38,189 bases of DNA from Fischerella muscicola SAG 1427-1 = PCC 73103 (lineage in GTDB: Bacteria > Cyanobacteriota > Cyanobacteriia > Cyanobacteriales > Nostocaceae): assembly GCF_000317245.1 (NCBI RefSeq), contig NZ_AJLJ01000079.1:1-38189 (forward strand), read 5' to 3'. Below the pieces are notes generated by a model. The model saw only the letters and a program-made list of their open reading frames with translations, made no database searches and had not been told where the DNA came from. The position numbers and the translations under genes are program-made. Positions 31,724 through 38,189 of this stretch are shown in pieces; the first letter of the stretch is position 1, and each line of letters begins with the position of its first letter.

Positions 31724-34339
31724 TCATATACAATTTTTGGAATAATTAACAGGAACAAAACGATAACCTGTCCCTGACTGGCAAGAGGGTAAGATCTTAA
31801 CTAAAGTACTTTGAGGATCAGCGCGATCGCTTCCATTAAAACGTATTTTTCCTGTTGCACCCTGTTGAACTTTGAAGTCAGCCCCAGAGATAATTTTCTT
31901 CACACCTTCTCGACTGGGACTGGGGTTTTGTTTAATAGCTTCAGTTAGTACAAGGGTAGCATCATAGGCTGTAGCAGTCAGCCAACTGACATCTTTTGTC
32001 CGCCATAACTTTTCTGCGGATTTAGAGAATTGCTCGTTGTTCAACGGATGCCATGACACTGCAACTAGAAGCGGATTTTTTGCGGCATTTTTTTCTACAT
32101 TTTCTATTGTGCGACTATTGTAGAGAGTATCTCCTCCAATAATGATTAAATTGGGGTCTTTATTTGCTTTAATTACAGCATATGCGTTGGTCAAAGCTTT
32201 AGTTTGACCACCATCAGGAATAAGAATAATTGCAGTTACTTTTTGTTTTTTAGCTTCATTAAGGGCATTCTCTACATTAAAATTATCGCTTGCTAAATTA
32301 AATATTTCACTATTTTCTATGTTATAGTTGACGACCCTGTCAATTCCCAAGTTTCTTTCTACTTCTCCTTTGAGAGATTCACTAAATGCTTCACCCTGAC
32401 TCCAAAATATTGCAGTTATTTGGGGATTTGGCTGATTTTTGAGATTCTCCGCAATAGCCAAACCAGTTGCACCATCATCAGGAGCAATACGATACAAGTT
32501 TTTTTGACCAGATAATTTTAATGAAGTACTTGCTGGCGAAACTAAGGTCAGTCCATTATCTTGATACTTTGGAAGTGCAATTTCAGTGATACTGCTATAA
32601 TAATGACCTATAACTCCTAAAACACCTTTATTTTTGCCTATTTGTTCGGCGATTTCAGGTGCTTTTTTGATATTATTAGCATCGTTGGCGATCGCAACTT
32701 GCAGGTATATCCCTTTTTCTTTGATCGCTTCATCCTGTGCTTGAGCAACCCCACGCAGCATTTCTAAGCCTTGATTAAAGATATTTGCTTCTTCTTGAAT
32801 GTATTGTAAGGGAGCGGCTATTGCTATAGTGTAAACCTTTTGTTGAGGATTATTTTGTTGATTAATCAAGTTATGAATTTTGGCATTGTTTAGATAAATG
32901 AGAGTTTCAGGGTCTGGTTTGCCATCTTCAAAAGTTTGCTTCCAAGCTTTTTCAAGTAACTCTTGTGCTTTATTGTAATTACCTTCTTTAATTTCACCCA
33001 TACCTTCAGCTTTCTCTTGGGGAGGGTCTTTCATTTGACCACTCTGAGAAACTAAACTTTCTTCACCACAACTGATATTATCTCCTAGTTTCAAATCGCA
33101 GGCTTCTGAGACAAGAGTTGTAGAAGGAGAAGTTAGAGGCCTACTAAGTATATCTTTATTGTGAGCTTGGTTATTTCGTCCAAAGAGTAATGGAATTAAT
33201 ATTGCTGCTATTGTGATCACTCCAGAAGCTATAGCTACACTTTTGATCAAATCCCATCTTTGTTGATTCTCTGGTTGAGGTGGACTAGTGGGAATTGAAG
33301 ACGCAACTCGATGTTGGGGTGGATTAGTTGGAGTTGAAGACGCAACTCGATGTTGGGGTGAATTAGTTGGAGTTTGAGATATAACCTTAGAAGATATAGA
33401 TGATGGGAATTTTGCAATTTCTTCCTGAATATGATCGAGGCGTGCCAAAATAGTTTGCGTATCTTCAGGACGCTTACTTATATCTTCTGCCATCAAGTCA
33501 TTAATTAACTTAATTAGTGACTGAGAAATGGGAGACCTGATGTGTTTATCCCATTTGCGAATTTCTCCTCCTATCTCCATGTGACGCGGTTGTTTACCTG
33601 TTAGTAAATACACGAAAGTTCTACCAAGTGAGTAGAAATCTGATTTTTTTTCTGCCTGTCCCTGACTTTGTTCAGGTGGTTGATAACCTGGTGTTCCTAT
33701 CTGTGTATTTATTTGTGATCCATGCTGATTGAAACAAATTTCTTTTACCGTGCCGAAGTCTATCAACACTAGTTTTTGATCTGTTTGTCGCCGCATAATA
33801 TTTGACGGCTTAATATCTCGATGGAAGAAGTCTTTCTCTTCATGCATAAAATCGAGAATATCAACTATTTGTTTCAGCCATTTCAAAGTCCGTTCTTGTG
33901 TTATTGTCCCGTTGTTTTTTACCCATTGCTCCAGATTTATCCCCTTAACTTTTTCCATAACTAAGCAGTGTATTTCTTTTCCATTGCTCAATGTCAAAGA
34001 AAATTTATCATATCCTATAGGGATACCTGGATTTTTATTTTCAATTAAAAAATCTTGTTCTCGTTTAAATAATCGAGTTATGATTGTGAATTTTCTTTCG
34101 CCATTTTCTCTTTGGAATCCATCATCATATATTATTTTAAGAATCTTCTTTTCATCACTATCATTTGGTGTTAGGTCTTTTACTTCCAATATTTCAGTAC
34201 AAACAGATTCATTACTGTTTATACGCTTATTGATGCGATAGCGATTGTTAATCAGTAATGAAGTGCCGCAACTTAGACATGTCTCCACTTTGTCTGGATT
34301 GTAACGTTGTCTGCACTTGGGATTGATGCAATAACTCAT
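31724..34339 (-). CDS. Zinc-ribbon Ser/Thr kinase fused to periplasmic ligand-binding domain
   Basis: An 871-residue receptor-like kinase. Order of parts: zinc ribbon (C4, C9, C21, C24); Hanks-type kinase (about 33-310) with Lys68, HRDIKPSN (catalytic Asp175), DFG at 194-196 and PPE near 221-223; a Pro/Ser linker with a 13-residue repeat (TPTNSPQHRVASS type, about 320-355); one membrane helix at 367-386; then a Leu/Ile/Val-type ABC substrate-binding domain (about 500-865; IAIAAPLQ, VIGHYYSSITEIALPKYQDN, LVSPASTS, GGDTLYNS). Kinase in the cytoplasm and binding domain outside suggest direct sensing of an amino-acid-like ligand. This fusion type is known in cyanobacteria. The ligand and phosphorylation targets are unknown. 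No transporter genes are adjacent. Confidence 0.9.
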   Translation of the reverse strand: MSYCINPKCRQRYNPDKVETCLSCGTSLLINNRYRINKRINSNESVCTEILEVKDLTPNDSDEKKILKIIYDDGFQRENGERKFTIITRLFKREQDFLIENKNPGIPIGYDKFSLTLSNGKEIHCLVMEKVKGINLEQWVKNNGTITQERTLKWLKQIVDILDFMHEEKDFFHRDIKPSNIMRRQTDQKLVLIDFGTVKEICFNQHGSQINTQIGTPGYQPPEQSQGQAEKKSDFYSLGRTFVYLLTGKQPRHMEIGGEIRKWDKHIRSPISQSLIKLINDLMAEDISKRPEDTQTILARLDHIQEEIAKFPSSISSKVISQTPTNSPQHRVASSTPTNPPQHRVASSIPTSPPQPENQQRWDLIKSVAIASGVITIAAILIPLLFGRNNQAHNKDILSRPLTSPSTTLVSEACDLKLGDNISCGEESLVSQSGQMKDPPQEKAEGMGEIKEGNYNKAQELLEKAWKQTFEDGKPDPETLIYLNNAKIHNLINQQNNPQQKVYTIAIAAPLQYIQEEANIFNQGLEMLRGVAQAQDEAIKEKGIYLQVAIANDANNIKKAPEIAEQIGKNKGVLGVIGHYYSSITEIALPKYQDNGLTLVSPASTSLKLSGQKNLYRIAPDDGATGLAIAENLKNQPNPQITAIFWSQGEAFSESLKGEVERNLGIDRVVNYNIENSEIFNLASDNFNVENALNEAKKQKVTAIILIPDGGQTKALTNAYAVIKANKDPNLIIIGGDTLYNSRTIENVEKNAAKNPLLVAVSWHPLNNEQFSKSAEKLWRTKDVSWLTATAYDATLVLTEAIKQNPSPSREGVKKIISGADFKVQQGATGKIRFNGSDRADPQSTLVKILPSCQSGTGYRFVPVNYSKNCI

Positions 34340-34477
34340 ACTTAGGATATATGTATATTTTATATTATTAACATGTCTATACTGATCCTAAAATTATTAT
34401 CTTTTGCTGATTATTTTACAGTTAATTAAATATAAACAATCCAATATCTAATTATTTCTCTAGATTTTTAAAACCTG

Positions 34478-35773
34478 CTACATAATTCCATACAACTTTC
34501 TGACACACTTTCTGATCACAGGCTGGAGATTGTAAAACATTGCGCTACCTTGAGAGTTTCTTTCGATTAAAGAACGCTCAAAAAGTGACGACAAAGCAAT
34601 CTGTAAATCGGAATTTGATACTTCAAAATTATTCTGTATTTTTAACTTCAATTTTTCATACTCAATTGGTGTAGATTCGGTAGCGATAATTTTTAAAGTA
34701 TCAGATTCCAACTTTGATAAAGAATCACAATTTTTATTGATTGCAGTTTCAAATTCTAATGGAAAGAGAATAGTATATTTTGTTTCATAGTGCGATACAT
34801 CCCCTGCAAATACTTTTTGAATATGTTCACAAATATGATTCAATGCTAATGGATTGCCCTGATAGTCATTAATTAACTTTTCTGCTTGCTGTGGTGCAAA
34901 AATTAGCTTCTTGGCATTCAATATTTTCAGACTTGCTTCAAAGTCTAAACCTAACAATCTGCTTAAATTTACAGATGGGATATATTTGAGTGAGGATAAT
35001 TCCTTCGGTTCTTCTTGAGTGGTAATTAAAACGCAGCTTTGATGCTTTCGTTCTCCAAGAAATTTGAGTAATTCACCGTATTTTTCATATTCTGTTTGGG
35101 AAACTCTCAAGTCTTGATTTCGCAATACATTCTCATAACCATCAAGCACTAACAAAACACGACGATCGCCAAAAATTTGAAGTAAATATCTAATTAAATC
35201 ATCAACACTGCTGGGTAAATCAGTGTTTTCCTCACTTAATATAAATTTAATTAGACTGGACAACAGTTCTGACAAGGTTGGCGGTGGTGCATAGTTAAGC
35301 GAGCGCCAAATAAAACACTCAAAATCAGATTTAACTTTTTCCGTTAACTTTGCAGCCAAAGTCGTTTTACCTATTCCTATTGGCCCCCATATTGCCACCA
35401 CACGGGATTTGTTTTGTAATATCGATTGTTTGAGGTCTTCAAGTTGCTTTTCCCGACCATAGAAAACCTGCACATCGGGCATTTCATTGCAATCTTCCTT
35501 AAGAGATATCTGTGCAAGATCAGAATTGTCATCAACTCGGTTTTTGTGACTTTTTTCCCAATCTACAACCCTTTCCCAGTCCACTCCTACGGCTTTGCAA
35601 ATCTCCTTGAAATTATCTTCGCCAATTGGCTGTTTACCTCCGAGAAATCGCCTCAACGTCGGTAATGAAACGTGTGCTTCCCCATACCAACTAACAGATT
35701 GACGCCCCCAACTCTTTGCAATTCTTGCCTTTTCAACAATTTTAAGTCCTTGGTCAGATGCAATAAGTCCCAT
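34478..35773 (-). CDS. HTH-STAND (NB-ARC-like) ATPase lacking C-terminal repeats
   Basis: A 431-residue protein. The N-terminal region (about 1-75; IAKSWGRQSVSWY, LPTLRRFLGGKQPI, EDNFKEICKAVGVDW) looks like a helix-turn-helix domain found on cyanobacterial STAND proteins (vMAP-N-like). The ATPase has Walker A GPIGIGKTT (130-138), Walker B VLLVLDG (206-212) and the GNPLALNHI motif (306-314); a winged helix follows to the end (NLQPVIRKCV). The usual sensor-1 TSRE is TTQE here (251-254), so the arginine is missing. Most relatives continue into WD40 or TPR repeats; this one stops at the winged helix. It is divergent from the glycine-zipper gene at 35940 across a 166-base spacer with symmetric sites. 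A defence or signalling switch is plausible but inferred. Confidence 0.82.
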   Translation of the reverse strand: MGLIASDQGLKIVEKARIAKSWGRQSVSWYGEAHVSLPTLRRFLGGKQPIGEDNFKEICKAVGVDWERVVDWEKSHKNRVDDNSDLAQISLKEDCNEMPDVQVFYGREKQLEDLKQSILQNKSRVVAIWGPIGIGKTTLAAKLTEKVKSDFECFIWRSLNYAPPPTLSELLSSLIKFILSEENTDLPSSVDDLIRYLLQIFGDRRVLLVLDGYENVLRNQDLRVSQTEYEKYGELLKFLGERKHQSCVLITTQEEPKELSSLKYIPSVNLSRLLGLDFEASLKILNAKKLIFAPQQAEKLINDYQGNPLALNHICEHIQKVFAGDVSHYETKYTILFPLEFETAINKNCDSLSKLESDTLKIIATESTPIEYEKLKLKIQNNFEVSNSDLQIALSSLFERSLIERNSQGSAMFYNLQPVIRKCVRKLYGIM

Positions 35774-35799
35774 ATTTCTATAGCACTATCTTTCCCTTA

Positions 35800-35873
35800 T
35801 TTTGGATCAATTTTGGTTCTTTTTTCTGAGATCTTTAAGCAAATTCATGGAGATCCAAAACCGAGCCAAAATT
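35800..35873. promoter_or_regulatory. Symmetric CCAAAA sites in a shared divergent promoter
   Basis: TTTTGGATC (35800-35808) and AATTTTGG (35809-35816) are mirrored by GATCCAAAA (35852-35860) and CCAAAATT (35866-35873). Both inverted pairs lie between the divergent STAND and glycine-zipper genes. The HTH domain of the STAND protein is a natural candidate binder. Confidence 0.55.
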
Positions 35874-35939
35874 CTTTCTCACTTCAGACAAGATTGAAAT
35901 GAAATAACACCAAACAAAAAACTGAACACAGAGGGAAAA

Positions 35940-36491
35940 ATGATACAATTTTTCGCAAAAATGGGAATGGGAATAGTTGGCAGTGTAATCGCTGGCCCTC
36001 TAGGTGGGGCTGCTGCATACGCTATAAGCGATCTTGTCTTGGATGAAGAGAGCAAATATTTAACTCCGGAAGAATTGGCTACGAAGTTTGCCGTTAAGTT
36101 TTTGATCTTGGCAACTGGAGGAGCTGTAGCCGGAATGGCTGGGGAAGCTTTGGGTAGTGCAGTTGGGGTTAGTGTTGATGGAATTAGTGAAATGGTTGTA
36201 CCAGGAGATGTAAGTAACAAAATAGCAGAATTCTTAGTTAGCAATGAGGCAGTAGCAGATTTGTTTAATCAGGTATGCAATTTCACAGAAAATTCTTGTT
36301 TACCTGAAGAAGTCAAGGCAGATTTAATGAGGAATTACTTCAACAAATTTGAGGAGCTTATCTATACCCTCATCAACGATGAAGTGATGGATGAAATAGT
36401 TGGCAGAGAGATTACAAAACCTCTAGCTAACAAATCTGCTCAAAATTTGCTTGAAAAATTAAAATCAGACTTGGAACTGTACGCTAATTGA
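35940..36491 (+). CDS. Glycine-zipper hydrophobic protein
   Basis: A 183-residue protein with two Gly/Ala-rich hydrophobic segments: residues about 7-29 (MGMGIVGSVIAGPLGGAAAY; Gly at 9, 11, 14, 19, 22, 23) and about 52-78 (VKFLILATGGAVAGMAGEAL; Gly at 60, 61, 65, 68, 72, 76). The C-terminal half is soluble, acidic and helical with two cysteines (Cys113, Cys120). Gly-spaced helices of this kind pack closely in membranes and occur in pore or membrane-damaging proteins and in outer-membrane glycine-zipper proteins. No signal peptide cleavage site is evident. GAGGG precedes the ATG at a usable distance. A terminator follows. Its position opposite the STAND ATPase suggests a functional pair. Confidence 0.72.
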   Translation: MIQFFAKMGMGIVGSVIAGPLGGAAAYAISDLVLDEESKYLTPEELATKFAVKFLILATGGAVAGMAGEALGSAVGVSVDGISEMVVPGDVSNKIAEFLVSNEAVADLFNQVCNFTENSCLPEEVKADLMRNYFNKFEELIYTLINDEVMDEIVGREITKPLANKSAQNLLEKLKSDLELYAN

Positions 36492-36581
36492 CCTTGAGTC
36501 AGAGTCAGCTTACATATTAGGTTTATCAAATTTCTGCCAAACCAGATTTAAAAGTAAGCGATCGCCAATCGAGCAAAAAGT

Positions 36582-36615
36582 TTACTCCATTCAGTTTTGA
36601 ACGGAGTAATTTTGT
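36582..36615 (+). terminator. Terminator after the glycine-zipper gene
   Basis: TTACTCC-A-TTCA (36582-36593) pairs with TGAA-C-GGAGTAA (36598-36609) with one mismatch, followed by TTTTG. It is 90 bases after the stop codon. Confidence 0.65.
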
Positions 36616-36930
36616 ATATCGGTTTTTTGAAAACGAGAAACTTTGCGACTTCACTCCGTTATTTTCAGCACCATTAAGGTTGTGGATTTGTTAACCGCTT
36701 TTTCACCTATTCCCGCTCCAGTGTACAAAAAAGCGGATAAATCCTGGGACTCAATCCGCAATCTAAAATCCAAAATTCCAGAGCAATCTGCTGTATCTGT
36801 GGGGTCAATCCAAAATCCAAAATCCTGTTAAAAGCTGACCCTGTTGCACAAATAATTGTAAGTGGCAGCAGGGATAAAACTATCAAGCTATGGCAGCTTG
36901 TACAACAGCAAAGTGGTTAATCTCGCAGTA
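36616..36930. other. Spacer with AAAATCC heptamers, no gene seen
   Basis: Contains AAAATCC-type heptamers at about 36765-36780 and 36810-36826 and GGATAAATCC. A short frame here reads [10 protein letters not shown] but has no support as a gene. Nothing else recognised. Confidence 0.5.
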
Positions 36931-37230
36931 CTAGGCGCTACCTGTGAAGGCAACATCGGGAAATTTCCCTTGCGCTTCTGACATCGGGCGGTTTCTACCT
37001 TCCTCTTGCCAGTAGTTGATAACTTCGGTAGCTTTATTGAGTAACTCTACCCGATCTACCTCAGTAATCCAGTGTTTTGACTCTAGCTCTTTTTTTAGTT
37101 CTTCCCAGGCGTCATTTCTGGGCCAGAAAAAGTACTTTGTCAAAGGACTAGTACCTTTACCTACCACCTGATCAACCGCCAAGGCGACGTTTTCGTCTAA
37201 CCACAAAATTTTCAAAATGAACTTTGACAA
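36931..37230 (-). CDS. ycf65: Ribosomal protein PSRP-3 / Ycf65
   Basis: A 99-residue small-subunit ribosomal protein of the plastid-specific PSRP-3/Ycf65 family, present in cyanobacteria and plastids. Signatures: [54 protein letters not shown] and [15 protein letters not shown]. It binds the 30S subunit. An ATG start at 37257 is possible, but the TTG at 37230 is preferred: GGAGG ends 5 bases before it, and orthologues begin at (M)SKFxLKxLWL, exactly there. That Shine-Dalgarno sequence would otherwise be inside the gene. It is monocistronic and divergent from the HAD gene. Confidence 0.92.
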   Translation of the reverse strand: MSKFILKILWLDENVALAVDQVVGKGTSPLTKYFFWPRNDAWEELKKELESKHWITEVDRVELLNKATEVINYWQEEGRNRPMSEAQGKFPDVAFTGSA

Positions 37231-37375
37231 TCGCACCTCCGCGAAATTTCCGCGCAATACTTACTAACAACAGCGATCGCTTATTCTATCGCAATCCTTG
37301 CCGAGTGACCAAATTGAATGAGGAGATCGGAGAGTGTGGAGAGTGTAGGGAGAATTATTTAACAAGTCTGTTCCC

Positions 37376-37396
37376 AATGACAAATGACAAATGACT
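37376..37396. repeat. AATGACA heptamers spanning the HAD start codon
   Basis: AATGACA, AATGACA, AATGACT at 37376-37396. The last unit contains the first ATG of the HAD gene. A second low-complexity run, GGAGAGTGT twice, lies at about 37329-37347. Confidence 0.8.
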
Positions 37397-38179
37397 ATGA
37401 ATATAATTGTGATTTTTGATATTGATGGTGTTGTGCGCGATGTGAGTGGTTCTTATCGTCGTGCGATCGCAGATACGGTAGAAAATTTTACTCAATGTGA
37501 GTATCGCCCTACACCACTTGATATTGACAAGTTAAAGTCTGAAGGAGTTTGGAATAATGATTGGCAAGCGTCCCAAGAGCTAATCTACCGATATTTTGAA
37601 GCTCAAGGACAGTCCCGCGAACAGTTGAGATTAGACTACAAAAAGATTGTTGCTTTTTTCCAAGCTCGTTACAGAGGTACTGACCCTGAAAATTTCACTG
37701 GCTATATTTGTGATGAACCTTTATTGTTAAGTCCTAGCTATCTCGAACAACTGACTTTAGCTGGTATTGCTTGGGGATTTTTCAGTGGTGCGACTCGTGG
37801 TTCTGCTAACTACGTTTTGCAAGGTCGCCTGGGTTTACAATCTCCGGTATTAATTGCGATGGAAGATGCACCAGGAAAACCAGATCCAACGGGGCTTTTC
37901 GCTACTGTTCGCCTGTTAGAAAAGAATATTGACCAATCATCGTTAATAGTGTACGTCGGAGATACAGTGGCTGACATGTATACAGTAGAGAAAGCGCGCC
38001 AGACACCGCTTCAACCCGAAAAAACTTGGATTGGTGTGGGTGTACTACCGCCACATGTCCAGGAAACAACAGCACGACGTGATGCTTATGCTGAGACTCT
38101 GCGCCAAGCAGGAGCAGCCATAGTTTTGAATAATGTGCAGGAACTCACACCAAAAAGGATTTTAGAATTAATCTCGTAA
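37391..38179 (+). CDS. HAD-superfamily phosphatase, subfamily IA
   Basis: A 262-residue HAD hydrolase. Motif I is FDIDGVVRD (nucleophile Asp10, acid/base Asp12), motif II GFFSGATRGS, motif III around APGKPDP (Lys) and motif IV YVGDTVADM. A helical cap (about 20-105) lies between motifs I and II as in subfamily IA. It looks like the TIGR01548-type proteins of cyanobacteria; phosphatase activity is expected but the substrate is unknown. The start may be 37391 or the ATG two codons later (37397); neither has a Shine-Dalgarno sequence, and the first lies in heptamer repeats. The gene ends 10 bases before the window end. Confidence 0.88.
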   Translation: MTMNIIVIFDIDGVVRDVSGSYRRAIADTVENFTQCEYRPTPLDIDKLKSEGVWNNDWQASQELIYRYFEAQGQSREQLRLDYKKIVAFFQARYRGTDPENFTGYICDEPLLLSPSYLEQLTLAGIAWGFFSGATRGSANYVLQGRLGLQSPVLIAMEDAPGKPDPTGLFATVRLLEKNIDQSSLIVYVGDTVADMYTVEKARQTPLQPEKTWIGVGVLPPHVQETTARRDAYAETLRQAGAAIVLNNVQELTPKRILELIS

Positions 38180-38189
38180 AGGGCTATTC

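Noticed and set aside
36643..36831. Short frame with IKVVDLLT, identical to eight residues of ATP synthase beta
   Set aside because: The flanking sequence shows no further similarity and the codons differ, so an atpD relic is not supported.

Overview
The window comes from a filamentous, probably heterocyst-forming cyanobacterium (Nostocales-like). The signs are many HIP1 octamers (GCGATCGC), heptanucleotide tandem repeats (TAGTCAT, TTGACTA, AAAATCC, GGGCATT, GGGGACA types), and marker genes seen in cyanobacteria and plastids: ycf20, PSRP-3/ycf65, zipN/ftn2 and D-glycerate 3-kinase. Genus is not assigned. Most of the window is ordinary chromosomal backbone, with accessory islands and very repeat-rich spacers.

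Layout. 1-650: hairpins and a 21/22-bp tandem array. 651-5473: a conserved hypothetical gene, glycerate 3-kinase, Ycf20, a lipoprotein, and a GT39 membrane glycosyltransferase that is frameshifted at a heptamer array. 5667-8205: a secreted protein divergent from a NarL-type sensor kinase/regulator pair that overlaps by ATGA. 8222-9730: a ribbon-helix-helix gene divergent from a SAP-like gene, then a 7-repeat CRISPR array with a leader-like region on its right and no cas genes in the window. 10019-13838: lysC (aspartate kinase with a repeat-derived linker), a VOC/glyoxalase-fold protein and a serine-recombinase relative whose catalytic motif looks degenerate. 13860-15408: a possible small ORF with a terminator, then a two-gene unit starting with an RHH protein behind a dense operator-like region. 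15558-23328: zipN, pdhA, an aldose epimerase-like gene, tRNA-Lys(UUU), a metallophosphoesterase and a membrane protein. 24027-26382: an ABC exporter, a two-repeat mini-CRISPR of a second repeat family and another 21-bp array. 26568-29466: a vWA protein with a duplicated C-terminal module, a translationally coupled pair (DUF6745-like plus partner) and a short lemA relic. 29719-31709: the F1 beta-epsilon operon with a terminator. 31724-36491: a zinc-ribbon/Ser-Thr kinase/periplasmic-binding fusion, and an HTH-STAND ATPase divergent from a glycine-zipper protein with a shared symmetric promoter region. 36931-38179: PSRP-3 and a HAD phosphatase.

How genes work together. Clear units are atpD-atpC, the overlapping kinase/regulator pair, the TAATG-coupled pair at 28530-29263, and the overlapping pair at 14325-15408. 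The best candidate for an undescribed system is the HTH-STAND ATPase at 34478-35773. It stops at its winged helix with no sensor or effector repeats, and it faces a glycine-zipper protein across a spacer holding inverted CCAAAA-type sites. A second theme is that heptamer repeats have entered coding space: they form a linker in lysC, break the GT39 gene, make up most of the atpD-atpC spacer, and contain or adjoin the start codons of several genes.
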